Shown here one piece after another: positions 53,002 to 62,832 of a stretch of DNA of 64,000 bases. Each line of letters begins with the position of its first letter. Positions within the stretch are counted from its first letter, which is position 1. The translations under genes were made by a program, and so were the position numbers. Where the stretch lies: assembly GCF_900184685.1 (NCBI RefSeq), contig NZ_FXXL01000006.1, forward strand, positions 1 through 64,000. Direction: 5' to 3'. The notes under the pieces are model-generated. The model ran no database searches, had not been told where the DNA came from, and saw nothing but the letters and a program-made list of their open reading frames with translations. Origin of the DNA: Butyricimonas sp. Marseille-P3923. Its GTDB lineage: Bacteria; Bacteroidota; Bacteroidia; Bacteroidales; Marinifilaceae.

Positions 53002-55800
53002 TCTCGGCACGGTAAACCAGAACGTGGAACCTAGTCCCTCTTCCGATTTTACACCAATCTGTCCTTTCCATTTCTCCACGATAGTGGAACATATTGAAAG
53101 TCCCAGTCCCGTACCTTGTTTGAAAGAATCCAATTTCACGAAACGCTGAAAGATAGACTCCTGTTTCTCCCGCGGTATTCCGGTACCTGTATCCTCGACA
53201 AAGAAATACACGTCATTCTCCCGGACTTCATACCCGAAATAAATATGTCCTTTCGCGGTAAATTTCAAGGCATTATTCAAATAATTACATATCACTTGAC
53301 TCAACCGGTTTTTATCTACAAACAAAAACTGCAATCCGGTATGTTTACTCACAAACTCAACATTCACATTTTCCCTGACTTTCATCTTGTATAAAGCCTC
53401 GATGCCCGACAAAAGTAACTCCAAATCCACTTTCTCCGGGACAAAATCCAACACTCCGGCTTCAATTTTCGACAGATCGAGAATATCGTTTATCAACTGC
53501 AACAATAAATCCGTGTTCGTCCGTATCAACTTGATATACTCGTCCCTCTCCTCTTTTTCCACCTCCTCGTCCGTGGTAAGCAACTCGGAAAAACCGACGA
53601 TAGCATTCAAGGGAGTCCGTATCTCGTGCGACATATTGGCAATAAAAGCAGATTTCAAACGGTCGGACTCTTCGGCCTTCGCCCTCGCCTCCACCAGTAC
53701 CGTGTTATCAATCCAAACCATCATATACCCGAGAGTATTATCAACCTCATCTTTCAGTTCTTTCACGTGAACCGTGAAATAACAGGAAGAAACCCGACGG
53801 GAATAAATCCCGTACGCCTCTTTCCATGCCTTGGGAGAGAACACGTAATCCATTACCAATTGTCCCGTTCCGTCCAGCACTTTCCAACGCTCATCGGAAA
53901 GGAAACGAAGAGAATAGAGAGATAGTCCCAACAAATCTTTTTTGTTCATGATTCCCGTCGCCTCGAGGAAACACTCGTTCACTTCCTGCAAAACCCCTTT
54001 AGTGTCAAAAAGGCATATCGCCAAGGAGGTATTGCGATAAAGATAACCGAAACGCAATTCACTCTCTTTTTGAAGTATTTCCGAACGATAATGGGACATG
54101 CCGATACACAAAACATGCGACAACGTGCTGAGATACAATTTATCCTGTTCCGTCCACACCTTCTTTTCCCGCACGAAATCGACCCCCACGAATCCCCATG
54201 TACGATTATTCGAATGCAAAGGAGCCACGAGAATAGACTGAATACCCTGATTCGCCAATATCTGCCATTCCTCCTCCGGTATGCTTCCGCGGGTAGCCTC
54301 TAAATCATCCACGGCAAGCAACTCATTCTGCCATACCATGGAATAAAAATTTCCCGAGTTTGCCAAAAGTATATGTTGCAAGTATTCTTTTTGAGGTTCA
54401 ATACCTTCCGCCACAATCTCGTACGTGTTGTCACAATATTGCCCGGAACGGTCCAGTTCGAATATATACGCCCGGTCGGCATTATATTCCTCCAACATCC
54501 GCAACAACATTTGATTCACCGCTTCCGCTTCGGTTTTCTCCTGTAAAAAAGTTTCCAGTGTCTCTGAAACATGAAGCTGGTTCTCCAAAGAACTCTTCAA
54601 ACTCTCGCTTAACTTCTGTTGCCACTTCAAATAGTTCTTTGTCCGGTAAAAATAGAAACCGATCATTACCACCAAGACAAAAACCAACGAACCGATCAAC
54701 GCATTTAGCAGTACTCTCCTGTTCTCTTCCCAGAAAGAAAGAGGAACGTTGAAATAAGTCACCGGTTCTCCCACGACTGCCGGGTCCAAGTTATACTTCA
54801 CGACCAAACTCTTGTTCAGATGCGCCCCGAAATCATCACTGGCATTGTGTAACGGTATATCTTCCGGTTCAACCCCATGCAACAGTTCGACAGCAATTCC
54901 GGCTAACCGTTGCCCGTAATTCATGGACGAATAATAATAACCACCTATAAAATCGTCGCCTTTCCCGCCCCAATCGGAAAGAGAAAACACAGGCTGCCCC
55001 ACCAGCGAGAGAATGTTGTCGTTCATTCTCTCGAAATCATTCGTCTGTCCGGTAACATCCTGCAACCATGACGCGTACACGATACCCGTGTGTTCCGGTA
55101 ATTGCCGTAAACGCCGCAACAAAGAATCCGTCGTGAGGAAACGACCGTCCAACGGTATATAATTCAATTCCGGATGCTCTCCCGAAATAAACTTCTGGGC
55201 AAGTAAAGAGGCAAATATCCCGTAAAAACAATTATCCCCGATAAGGGCAACATTCTTCGTATCCGGGAACAATCGTTTCATCATATGTATCGTCCTATTC
55301 ACCCCCATGCGCTCCGTCAATCCTGTTGCGTTATACCGCTTGCACAAATCGGCCGTTGCCACGAAATCATTCGCGGACAAATGTTGTTTGTCACAATAAC
55401 GGTCAAAATCCATTCCCCAATCCTTGACCCCGCCAAGCAGTACTTTTACATCCCCCCATTCCCCGGAATAGGCTTTCCGGTAAGCCATCCAAGCCCCGTC
55501 GGCTATCAGTACGACAATTTTAGGAGGACGGGAAGTATGATTCCGAATAATCATCCTCATCCTCTCCAACCATATTTCAGAGGAAGAAAACCTGTCGCAA
55601 TTCAGATACTCGCTATACACTTTAACCCTTCTTTCCACTCTTCCCACCTCGTCACGAAAAGTATTCTCTATCATCTTCGGCCAAGGATAGCGACTACTAT
55701 ACGAACTAATCAATAGAATATATTCATCCTCTTTTTCTTTCTGTTCACCAAAAAGATTCACCGTGAATAACAGGCATAAAACAATAACAATATTTCTCAT
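52996..55800 (-). CDS. Sensor histidine kinase with periplasmic-binding-like, GAF and PAS domains
   Basis: A 934-residue membrane kinase. After a signal peptide ([20 protein letters not shown]) comes a periplasmic domain (about 25-360) that resembles ABC substrate-binding proteins ([50 protein letters not shown]). A membrane segment ([18 protein letters not shown]) is followed by GAF-like (about 425-570) and PAS-like (about 590-705) regions. HisKA contains [20 protein letters not shown] with His725. The ATPase domain has [21 protein letters not shown] and GTGLGLSIC. No receiver domain is attached and no regulator gene is adjacent. The start is coupled by ATGA to the upstream phosphatase gene. 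Confidence 0.95.
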   Translation of the reverse strand: MRNIVIVLCLLFTVNLFGEQKEKEDEYILLISSYSSRYPWPKMIENTFRDEVGRVERRVKVYSEYLNCDRFSSSEIWLERMRMIIRNHTSRPPKIVVLIADGAWMAYRKAYSGEWGDVKVLLGGVKDWGMDFDRYCDKQHLSANDFVATADLCKRYNATGLTERMGVNRTIHMMKRLFPDTKNVALIGDNCFYGIFASLLAQKFISGEHPELNYIPLDGRFLTTDSLLRRLRQLPEHTGIVYASWLQDVTGQTNDFERMNDNILSLVGQPVFSLSDWGGKGDDFIGGYYYSSMNYGQRLAGIAVELLHGVEPEDIPLHNASDDFGAHLNKSLVVKYNLDPAVVGEPVTYFNVPLSFWEENRRVLLNALIGSLVFVLVVMIGFYFYRTKNYLKWQQKLSESLKSSLENQLHVSETLETFLQEKTEAEAVNQMLLRMLEEYNADRAYIFELDRSGQYCDNTYEIVAEGIEPQKEYLQHILLANSGNFYSMVWQNELLAVDDLEATRGSIPEEEWQILANQGIQSILVAPLHSNNRTWGFVGVDFVREKKVWTEQDKLYLSTLSHVLCIGMSHYRSEILQKESELRFGYLYRNTSLAICLFDTKGVLQEVNECFLEATGIMNKKDLLGLSLYSLRFLSDERWKVLDGTGQLVMDYVFSPKAWKEAYGIYSRRVSSCYFTVHVKELKDEVDNTLGYMMVWIDNTVLVEARAKAEESDRLKSAFIANMSHEIRTPLNAIVGFSELLTTDEEVEKEERDEYIKLIRTNTDLLLQLINDILDLSKIEAGVLDFVPEKVDLELLLSGIEALYKMKVRENVNVEFVSKHTGLQFLFVDKNRLSQVICNYLNNALKFTAKGHIYFGYEVRENDVYFFVEDTGTGIPREKQESIFQRFVKLDSFKQGTGLGLSICSTIVEKWKGQIGVKSEEGLGSTFWFTVPRL

Positions 55801-56324
55801 ATTGTTATCCTGATTTGAGAACCGTAATCCACATCGTCCGTGAAAGCTTGATTAAAATTGTACTTCCCGGCATAAATCAATGCCGCCCGGATTGTTCCCC
55901 CGTGAGTGAACACGCAGACATTCCGACTTTTCGTTTCTTTCAAATCATCCATGAAACTTGAAACCCGGTTGTATTGTTGTAAAAAACTTTCAGCCCCTCC
56001 CGCCGGCATACTTAACCAATCGTCATACCACTCCTGCAACCGGGGATCCTGAATCTCGTCCCAACGCTGTCCTTCCCAACTCCCGAAATTCAATTCTTTC
56101 AACCGCTCGTCCAACAGCATATTCTCGTACCCGCAATAAAGAGCCAGTTTACGACACCTTTGCAAAGGACTCGAATAAATAGCGTCAAACTCATGCTTTA
56201 ATAATGCCAGCCGTACACGCTCCGCCTCTTCTTCAAACGAAGAAGCCACATCCACATCCGTATTCCCGTAACACATGCCCGGCACGACATTCACTTTCGT
56301 ATGTCTTACCAAAATTACTTCCAT
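55797..56324 (-). CDS. cobC: Histidine phosphatase, alpha-ribazole phosphatase-like
   Basis: A 175-residue phosphoglycerate-mutase-like enzyme. The RHG-type motif is [20 protein letters not shown] with the nucleophilic His. YGNTDVDV after it is typical of CobC, which dephosphorylates alpha-ribazole 5'-phosphate or adenosylcobalamin phosphate. Further motifs are [32 protein letters not shown] and [13 protein letters not shown] chose the ATG at 56324, since it puts the catalytic motif at the usual place. The gene ends in an ATGA overlap with the kinase gene. The cobS, cobT and cobU genes follow on the same strand at higher coordinates, with the WG-repeat gene between them and cobC on the other strand. 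Confidence 0.88.
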   Translation of the reverse strand: MEVILVRHTKVNVVPGMCYGNTDVDVASSFEEEAERVRLALLKHEFDAIYSSPLQRCRKLALYCGYENMLLDERLKELNFGSWEGQRWDEIQDPRLQEWYDDWLSMPAGGAESFLQQYNRVSSFMDDLKETKSRNVCVFTHGGTIRAALIYAGKYNFNQAFTDDVDYGSQIRITI

Positions 56325-56429
56325 AATACAATCTTTCACTTTGTAAAAATCGTCTTTTTTTTCCTATCCTGCTAGAATTTTGCCAATTAATTTATATTTT
56401 TGATTCGATTAGAAGTAAATCTAACTACA

Positions 56430-57839
56430 ATGAAAAGTTCTATTTTATTTATACTAAGCGTCTGTTACATAGTAATTGTATGTTCATGCCAAAATAATTA
56501 CAACTTCACGGGATACGCCCACCAGCTTGCCAACGGCAAATGGGGGTTCATCAACGAGAAGGGGGAAGAAATCATTTCCTACAAATATGACCACGCTCTT
56601 GACTTCCAAGAAGGTTTGGCGGCAGTCAAAATGGGCAGCAAATACGGGTACATCAATATGTCCGGCGATATCGTTATCCCGTTGAAATACGATGCCGCAG
56701 AATCTTTCCAAAACAACGTGGCAAAAGTCTATTTCAACCGCTGCCAAGGAATTATCGCGACTACCGGCGAAGAAATTATTCCCTGCCTGTATGATGAAAT
56801 CGAATTTCCGGGAGAAGACACGATTATCAAAGCGAAAAAACTGAATAAATACGGCTATATCACCCTTACTGATCAAACCGTTATTCCCTTCCTGTACGAC
56901 GACATCGAAGAGTTCGATTCTACAGGTATCGCTCTCGCGAAACGGGAACAAAAATTCGGGTTCATCAACAAAAAAGGGAAAGAAATCCTTCCTTGCCAAT
57001 ACGATAAAATCCGTAAATTCGGTCCAATTCTATACCTCACGACACAAGATTCCCTTCATGGACTTCTCGATATAAACAGGAAAGAAATTCTTCCCTGCCA
57101 ATATACCTCCCTCACGCTATGCGACGGGAGAGTGAACCTATTCAAGGGCAAACTGATACGCGTGGAACGGGACAATAAATTCGGGCTTATGAGCGGGGAC
57201 GGCAGGGAACTGACCGAATGTAAATATGATCGGATAGAAGACTTCCAGAATTACGAAACCGCTCCCGTCAAACGAAACGGGAAATACGGGTACATGAATC
57301 GTTCCGGAAGAGAAATCGTCCCTGCCGAGTACGAGGATATTCAAGATTTCGGGAACGGACTATTTCGCGTGAAAAAAAGTCAAAAATACGGGCTTGTCGA
57401 TAGTTCGGGCAACGAATTACTCTCTTGTATTTACGAATCCGTCGGAAAATTGGGAGGTAACCTGTACCGCATGTCTCAAAACAAACACTTCGGCATGGTC
57501 AATATCAGGGGAGAAGTCATGCTTCCATGTAAATACAAAGACATCTATTGGCTAAGTCTGAACCTCGGACGCCTGCTCGTCATGGATGACGAATTCATGG
57601 TCGGCTTACGAGATAGCGAAGGCAAAGAACTTGTTCCTTGCAAGTACACCTATATCGGAGAATTTACCCCCGAGGGACACGCTATTGTCAGGCATCAAAA
57701 CACAGAGGGCTATATCAACACGGACGGAAAAGAGATTGTTCCCTGCAAGTACAAAACCGTCTACCCAATCGGAGAAGACGGCACCTTGCAAGTTCAACAA
57801 ACAGACGGACACATTATCCGAATCAAAATAGAGGACTAA
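56430..57839 (+). CDS. WG-repeat lipoprotein
   Basis: A 469-residue predicted lipoprotein (MKSSILFILSVCYIVIVCSC). The rest consists of about twelve WG repeats of 30-35 residues, each with a core such as GKWGFINEKGEEIISYKYD or KYGYMNRSGREIVPAEYED. The repeats probably fold into a beta-rich solenoid or propeller for protein or glycan contacts. The longer frame starts with TTG inside a TATTTTTG -7 box (56395-56402), so the ATG at 56430 is preferred. The function of the family is unknown. Confidence 0.93.
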   Translation: MKSSILFILSVCYIVIVCSCQNNYNFTGYAHQLANGKWGFINEKGEEIISYKYDHALDFQEGLAAVKMGSKYGYINMSGDIVIPLKYDAAESFQNNVAKVYFNRCQGIIATTGEEIIPCLYDEIEFPGEDTIIKAKKLNKYGYITLTDQTVIPFLYDDIEEFDSTGIALAKREQKFGFINKKGKEILPCQYDKIRKFGPILYLTTQDSLHGLLDINRKEILPCQYTSLTLCDGRVNLFKGKLIRVERDNKFGLMSGDGRELTECKYDRIEDFQNYETAPVKRNGKYGYMNRSGREIVPAEYEDIQDFGNGLFRVKKSQKYGLVDSSGNELLSCIYESVGKLGGNLYRMSQNKHFGMVNIRGEVMLPCKYKDIYWLSLNLGRLLVMDDEFMVGLRDSEGKELVPCKYTYIGEFTPEGHAIVRHQNTEGYINTDGKEIVPCKYKTVYPIGEDGTLQVQQTDGHIIRIKIED

Positions 57840-57914
57840 ATATCAATCCTTAAACTTGATCTTCAAGAATTGAAGACCTTATTATTCGGCGAGTTGTACA
57901 ATACATGAGAAAAT

Positions 57915-58676
57915 CTAAAACAAAAATTGATAGCGACACCAGATCACGAGTACTCCCAAGTAAAATACCTGTTCGATAATCAAGACGGAAGCCCCGCAAC
58001 AATCGCCGGTATAGCCTCCTATCTTTGCCTTAAAGAAGAAGCGTAGAGCAACAGCCGCCAATATAGCGGGAACCACTGCCCAACAGAATGACGCATCTTT
58101 TAGAAAAAAGAAGGGAATCATCGTGATAGCCCCCACGAGAACAAAAATAAGTATTCGTACCTTACTGTAAATCACCTTTGTTTTACTCTCTTCTTCCTTG
58201 CGGACATAAGATAACGTGTTTATCATTACCGCTGTACACAATTTGGAAAAACAATCGGCGGCTATCACGATAGGAAAAATCATCGCGGGGTCGAAACTCG
58301 ATAATAAAACATAATACAACATGAAATAAAGCACCAAACCTATGGTCCCGTAACACCCGATATGGGAATCTTTCATAATTGCCAGAATCTTCTCTTTAGA
58401 AGTTCCTCCCCCAAAGCCGTCAAAGAAATCTGCTAACCCGTCCTCGTGCAAAGCCCCAGTCAATAATATTCTGGCTATAATCGCCAACACACAAGCCACC
58501 CCCAACGGCAACACCTGTGCCGCCAACCACAGCACACCGCCGGTTGTCGCCCCCGTCAAAAATCCCACCAACGGCCAGAACTTAATCACATCCGCAAAAT
58601 AGCGTTTATCCACGTTGACCAATCTCCATAATGGTAAACGCGTAAACATCATCACTGCCGCCAAAAGAGAACGCAT
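57915..58676 (-). CDS. cobS: Adenosylcobinamide-GDP ribazoletransferase
   Basis: A 253-residue integral membrane enzyme that joins adenosylcobinamide-GDP with alpha-ribazole (or its phosphate) in the last step of the nucleotide loop pathway. Motifs are MMFTRLPLW near the start, FWPLVGFLTGATTGGVLWLA, LLTGALHEDGLADFFDGFGG with the acidic metal-binding residues, and KDSHIGCYGTIGLVLYF. Several membrane segments are visible. It is separated from cobT by a mosaic repeat (58679-58804). Confidence 0.97.
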   Translation of the reverse strand: MRSLLAAVMMFTRLPLWRLVNVDKRYFADVIKFWPLVGFLTGATTGGVLWLAAQVLPLGVACVLAIIARILLTGALHEDGLADFFDGFGGGTSKEKILAIMKDSHIGCYGTIGLVLYFMLYYVLLSSFDPAMIFPIVIAADCFSKLCTAVMINTLSYVRKEEESKTKVIYSKVRILIFVLVGAITMIPFFFLKDASFCWAVVPAILAAVALRFFFKAKIGGYTGDCCGASVLIIEQVFYLGVLVIWCRYQFLF

Positions 58677-58678
58677 AG

Positions 58679-58804
58679 TAATTTATGATTTTAGATTTAT
58701 GATTTATGATTTATGATTCCAGCCGCACGAACCAACGCTTATTCTGTGATTTCAGATTCCGTGATTCACTCTCATTTTCAATTTTCAACTTTCAATTTTC
58801 AATT
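58679..58804. repeat. Mosaic repeat with 37-bp core (copy 1)
   Basis: A heptamer tract (58682-58718, based on ATTTATG) is followed by a 37-bp core (58715-58751, beginning GATTCCAGCCGCACGAACC) and a second heptamer tract (58774-58804, based on TTTTCAA). The core occurs again in inverted orientation at 62864-62900 with two differences, and the flanking tracts have the same order. The element fills the space between cobS and cobT. Confidence 0.9.
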
Positions 58805-59843
58805 ATTTAAAGTACTTCGTCACCGCCGCGGACTTAAAAGAAGCCATTTCGTTTATCATGTTCACGGCTGAAACCAGTAAAGGATAAGCACAGATTGCCC
58901 CGGTTCCCTCCCCCAAGCGTAAACCGAGATTCAACAGAGGTTCCGCCTTCAGGTAATCCAGCACAAGTTTATGACCGCACTCGTCGCCCTGATGCCCGTA
59001 GATGCAATAATCCGTCAATGCCGGGTACAAAGCCCGTCCCGCCAACACGCAATTCGTCATGATAAAACCGTCCACGATAATAATCATCCCCAATTCGGCA
59101 GCCCGAAGCATTCCTCCCACGGCAGCCAGCATCTCGAATCCGCCGAAATAACGAAGAATATCTTTAGCAGAACCGTCACCCTTGTAATTCTCCATGCAGC
59201 GACGCAAGACATTGTACTTGTGTTCCACACCTTCACGTGACAACCCGCTACCCGCTCCCACGCAATCCGATAAAGGAATCCCCGTCAAATAAGTCATCCA
59301 CAGGGAAGAAGTAGAAGTATTCGCGATTCCCATTTCCCCGAAACTCACCACATTCGTCCCCTCAGCATACACCATATCCACGATCTCCGCACCAATCTCT
59401 ATTGCCCGGTCAAACTCCTCTTCCGTCATGGCTGCCTCGTGCAAATAATTCGAAGTAATCTTCCGAATCTTCCGGTCAATCAATCCTTCCATAGGTCCGA
59501 AATCACAGTTCACCCCACAATCCACCAACTTAATCCCGAAACCGTGTTGACGGGCAAACATATTCACCCCGGCGCCCCCTTTGATGAAATTGGAAATCAT
59601 CTGTGCTGTCACCTCGGGAGCGGAAAAACTAACCCCTTCCGTCACGATACCGTGATCAGCGGCAAAAATGATATTCTGTGGTTTTCTAAACTCCGGGGAA
59701 AGAGTTTGCTGTATCAAACCGATTTGAGCCGCAACCTTCTCCAACAATCCCAACGACCCTTTCGGTTTCGTCAAATTATTTATCTTATCAATCAAATCAG
59801 GCAAAATCGCCTTATCCGTTTCTTTTATAACAAAACTTCTCAT
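58803..59843 (-). CDS. cobT: Nicotinate-nucleotide-dimethylbenzimidazole phosphoribosyltransferase
   Basis: A 346-residue soluble enzyme that makes alpha-ribazole 5'-phosphate from nicotinate mononucleotide and dimethylbenzimidazole or a related base. Motifs are [74 protein letters not shown] and [16 protein letters not shown] with the catalytic Glu. It lies 22 bp downstream of cobU. Confidence 0.97.
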   Translation of the reverse strand: MRSFVIKETDKAILPDLIDKINNLTKPKGSLGLLEKVAAQIGLIQQTLSPEFRKPQNIIFAADHGIVTEGVSFSAPEVTAQMISNFIKGGAGVNMFARQHGFGIKLVDCGVNCDFGPMEGLIDRKIRKITSNYLHEAAMTEEEFDRAIEIGAEIVDMVYAEGTNVVSFGEMGIANTSTSSLWMTYLTGIPLSDCVGAGSGLSREGVEHKYNVLRRCMENYKGDGSAKDILRYFGGFEMLAAVGGMLRAAELGMIIIVDGFIMTNCVLAGRALYPALTDYCIYGHQGDECGHKLVLDYLKAEPLLNLGLRLGEGTGAICAYPLLVSAVNMINEMASFKSAAVTKYFK

Positions 59844-59865
59844 ACAATTAAAAATTATATTTTAT

Positions 59866-60381
59866 TTACTTCACTCTCATGGCAATACCGGACACCATCA
59901 ACACCACCTCATCGGCTGCACGACCGATATACTGGTTCACCCATCCCTGCAAATCCGTGAAACGGCGCTGCACGGGCTCAACAGCTATTCCCCCCATCCC
60001 AATCTCGTTGGTCACGAATATAAACGTCGCCTCTTGCCGGGTAAACCGGTCGAACTCTTCTTTTATCTCTTCCAACGATTTATCCACGTCCGAATCATTA
60101 TCAAAAAAGAAATTCGTGCTCCACAAAGTCACACAATCAATGACAACCACTCTCCCCCGCACGTCACATTTACTTATAAACTTCTCCTCTTCCAGATTCG
60201 TCCATTGCGCTCCCCGGTCTTGTTGATGACGCTTTACCCGCTCTTTAAATTCCTCGTCCCACACCCTTGAAGTAGCCAGATAAACCGGGTTTTCGGACAA
60301 ATGCAACGCTAATTCTTGCGCGTACCTGCTTTTCCCGGAACGCTGTCCGCCCGTAACCAATATTAGTTTTCTTTTCATCAT
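59866..60381 (-). CDS. cobU: Adenosylcobinamide kinase/guanylyltransferase
   Basis: A 171-residue bifunctional enzyme that phosphorylates adenosylcobinamide and transfers GMP to it. The P-loop is VTGGQRSGKSRYAQELAL (about 7-24). Other motifs are VYLATSRVWDEEFKERVKRH, VVIDCVTLWSTN and FVTNEIGMGGIAVEPVQRRF. The frame has two adjacent Met codons at the start. Either may be used. Confidence 0.97.
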   Translation of the reverse strand: MMKRKLILVTGGQRSGKSRYAQELALHLSENPVYLATSRVWDEEFKERVKRHQQDRGAQWTNLEEEKFISKCDVRGRVVVIDCVTLWSTNFFFDNDSDVDKSLEEIKEEFDRFTRQEATFIFVTNEIGMGGIAVEPVQRRFTDLQGWVNQYIGRAADEVVLMVSGIAMRVK

Positions 60382-60443
60382 AGCGACAAATTTCTCTGTT
60401 TTTTCAAGAAATTCAAAACATTATTCCGGAAAATATAAAACAT

Positions 60444-60833
60444 TTATTTTCGCCCCCATCCCGGCAAGGAATCCACCCAAAATCCAAGAGTCACTCCCAC
60501 CGTATAGCACGCGATATCACTCCACAGGAAACCGAACCCCAAAACCAACCCTCCCAACGTCGTCGCCCGGATAGAGTCTATCCAAGGTGCATGATATAAC
60601 TGACTAACCTCTATCAAGTAAGAAAAACTCAACGCCCCCCAAAAAGACACACTTTTCTTCAAACTCACGAACAACAACCGACAACCGAAATACACCATCA
60701 TCGCCCAAAGTACATCCCCGACATACATTCTCACGAAGTCAATCGAGCAGATACTCGTCTTCCGGGAAAGCAATCCCAACACAACAATCCCCAATGTCAA
60801 TAATAAATATCTTAACCGCACACTTTTTTCCAT
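60444..60833 (-). CDS. DUF2809 family membrane protein
   Basis: A 129-residue membrane protein with four predicted segments. It shows the features of DUF2809: LGLLSRKTSICSIDFVRMYV near the N-terminus, DVLWAMMVYFGCRLLF, and FSYLIEVSQLYHAPWIDSIR. The function is unknown. It lies 62 bp upstream of cobU on the same strand and may share its transcript. An ATG at 60848 is a possible alternative start. Confidence 0.88.
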   Translation of the reverse strand: MEKSVRLRYLLLTLGIVVLGLLSRKTSICSIDFVRMYVGDVLWAMMVYFGCRLLFVSLKKSVSFWGALSFSYLIEVSQLYHAPWIDSIRATTLGGLVLGFGFLWSDIACYTVGVTLGFWVDSLPGWGRK

Positions 60834-60980
60834 ATTACATCTTTTCATTTCCTTCCGGGAAACACCGAAAGACTTAACAAGACAACAAATCTCTCTATTT
60901 TTTCAAGAAAAGCAAAGTATTACCCCGAAAAATATACAATATTTTCTATAACTTTGACCAAACCAATATCCTGAATCACA

Positions 60981-61475
60981 ATGAACATCACATTTGAAAA
61001 ACTAGGAAATACACACCAGAAAGAGGTTATGGACATCTTCAATTACTACGTTGAAAACAGTTTCGCGGCCTTTTCCGAAACCCGATTGCCGGACATCTTC
61101 TTTGAAAAAATAATGGAGAAAATACAAGACTATCCCGCCTACGCCATAAAAGATTCAGACACGGGAGCCATCGCGGGGTTCTGCTATTTAAGTGCTTATC
61201 ACCCATTCCCCACGTTCAAACACACGGCACAAATCAGTTATTTTATCCTCCCCCATTACACGCATGCCGGGGCAGGCAAAATGAGTCTGGATATACTGGA
61301 AACCGACGCGAAAAAACGGGGTATCCGGATAATCCTCGCCGACATTTCATCCAAGAATCCTCAAAGCATATCGTTTCACGAGAAATACGGGTTTAAACGT
61401 TGCGCGCAACTTGAAAAAGTGGGACATAAATTCGGGGAAGACTTCGACGTCATTATCATGCAGAAAGAACTGTAA
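60981..61475 (+). CDS. GNAT family N-acetyltransferase (phosphinothricin acetyltransferase-like)
   Basis: A 164-residue acetyltransferase. It begins MNITFEKLGNTHQKEVMDIF, with the NYYVENSFAAFSE stretch typical of the PAT-like subfamily. The acetyl-CoA site is ILPHYTHAGAGKMSLDILE, with HAGAGK as the Q/RxxGxG/A-like loop, followed by NPQSISFHEKYGFKRCAQLE. The substrate is unknown. A -7 box (TAACTTTG, 60949-60956) lies upstream. The gene is divergent from the DUF2809 gene. Confidence 0.92.
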   Translation: MNITFEKLGNTHQKEVMDIFNYYVENSFAAFSETRLPDIFFEKIMEKIQDYPAYAIKDSDTGAIAGFCYLSAYHPFPTFKHTAQISYFILPHYTHAGAGKMSLDILETDAKKRGIRIILADISSKNPQSISFHEKYGFKRCAQLEKVGHKFGEDFDVIIMQKEL

Positions 61476-61490
61476 TCCTTGGGTTATCCC

Positions 61491-61610
61491 ACGGTAATCC
61501 TACCTCATGGTGCTTACACCCCACATTTCACCCGCTTACACCTCCACCGGAAAAGGGCAAAATAACGGTGCAACAAGAGAGTTGTAAGCGTGTAAAGGTA
61601 GTATTACGGT
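61491..61610. repeat. Imperfect inverted repeat after the GNAT gene
   Basis: ACGGTAATCCTACCT (61491-61505) and AGGTAGTATTACGGT (61596-61610) are reverse complements at 13 of 15 positions and enclose 90 bases that contain two GCTTACACC units. No start codon context or cobalamin-riboswitch core was recognised here. Confidence 0.5.
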
Positions 61611-61683
61611 AGAATCACCCCGGGAATACCGTGAGAAATGAAATTGTTTACTATTTTTGTATCGTGGATAATAAAAAATAGTG

Positions 61684-62199
61684 ATGATTGAACTTATACT
61701 CTCCCGACACGGGGAAACACTGGAAAATCAACAACATATCCTGCAAGGACAACTTCCCGGCACTCTCTCCCCTTTGGGCAAAGCGCAAGCGGAGAATCTG
61801 GCGGAAGACTTAAAGGATGAACAACTTGACGCTGTCGTGTGCAGTGATTTGGCACGAAGCTATGATACCGCCCTCGCCGTGGCAAAACGTCACGGACTAA
61901 CACCCCTGCAAACTCCCTTACTACGGGAAATGGATTGGGGTGTATATACCGGGAAGCAATTGAACGATGTCGATTGGCTGCATCTTCCCCCCAGCGTGGA
62001 ATCCGTCGAGGCACTCTTTCAACGTGCCATCAACTTTATCCATTACCTGCAAGAAAACTTCCCGAATCAACGCATCGTTGCCATCGGTCACGGGGCATTC
62101 AACCGGGCTATCATCGCGTACCTTGAAGGGAAACACCCTATCGACATGATAGACCTCCCTATCATGGAAAACACAACCCGTGTCTATTATAAAATATAA
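61684..62199 (+). CDS. Histidine phosphatase family protein
   Basis: A 171-residue phosphoglycerate-mutase-like phosphatase. The motif MIELILSRHGETLENQQHIL carries the nucleophilic His. Further motifs are GQLPGTLSPLGKAQAENLAE, AVVCSDLARSYDTALAVA, EMDWGVYTGKQLNDV and IVAIGHGAFNRAIIAYLEG. The ATG at 61684 is preferred to the GTG at 61681. It lies among cobalamin genes and could also act on alpha-ribazole phosphate. The other CobC-like enzyme of the window is the better candidate. Confidence 0.92.
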   Translation: MIELILSRHGETLENQQHILQGQLPGTLSPLGKAQAENLAEDLKDEQLDAVVCSDLARSYDTALAVAKRHGLTPLQTPLLREMDWGVYTGKQLNDVDWLHLPPSVESVEALFQRAINFIHYLQENFPNQRIVAIGHGAFNRAIIAYLEGKHPIDMIDLPIMENTTRVYYKI

Positions 62200-62225
62200 A
62201 CAATAATCGAGAATTGGAAATCCCC

Positions 62226-62256
62226 ATTTTCAATTTTCAACTTTCAATTTTCAATT
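62226..62256. repeat. Heptamer repeat tract before the adenosyltransferase gene
   Basis: Four TTTTCAA-type heptamers (with one CTTTCAA variant) end 4 bp before the ATG at 62260. The same tract, with the same variant order, lies at 58774-58804 and, in reverse, at 62828-62858. Confidence 0.85.
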
Positions 62257-62259
62257 ATT

Positions 62260-62832
62260 ATGAGGATATACACGAAAGGAGGAGATAAAGGAACCACCGG
62301 AATACACGGGGGTAGCCGGGTAGATAAAGATGACATCCGCATCGAGGCAAACGGAACGCTCGACGAACTGAACGCGTCGTTGGGGGTCATCCGGGCTCTT
62401 TTGAACAAAGAGGACGAACGCCAAGAAGTATTAGCGTACCTTCAACGCTCGTTGATGACCGTCATGTCACAAGTGGCAACCCCTTCCGCTATCCGGGCAC
62501 AGAACCCGAACAAACTCCCGGAGGCTCTGGATACATTTTGCGAGCAACAAATTGACCGGATGAATAACGAGATGCAACACCCCTCTACACATTTCGTGTT
62601 ACCGGGTGGAACAATGATTTCCGCCCAATGCCACGTGGCACGCACCATCGCACGGAGAGCCGAAAGACGTTTATGGACACTAAACCGCACGGATGAAGTT
62701 CCCCCTCTCATCCTTCGCTTCATGAATCGCCTGTCCGATTTGCTTTTCACCATGGCACGCTGGGATATGGATAAAGAAGGCTCGGAAGAGGAAAAATGGA
62801 AAGCCTTTCTTTACAAGAAAAAAAGCAATTGA
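62260..62832 (+). CDS. Cob(I)yrinic acid a,c-diamide adenosyltransferase, PduO type
   Basis: A 190-residue ATP:corrinoid adenosyltransferase that adds the 5'-deoxyadenosyl ligand to cobalt. Motifs are MRIYTKGGDKGTTGIHGGSR at the N-terminus (ATP-binding), IRIEANGTLDELNASLGVIR, VLPGGTMISAQCHVARTIAR and RRAERRLWTLNRTDEVPP. It lies 60 bp after the phosphatase gene and 101 bp before cobQ. Confidence 0.96.
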   Translation: MRIYTKGGDKGTTGIHGGSRVDKDDIRIEANGTLDELNASLGVIRALLNKEDERQEVLAYLQRSLMTVMSQVATPSAIRAQNPNKLPEALDTFCEQQIDRMNNEMQHPSTHFVLPGGTMISAQCHVARTIARRAERRLWTLNRTDEVPPLILRFMNRLSDLLFTMARWDMDKEGSEEEKWKAFLYKKKSN

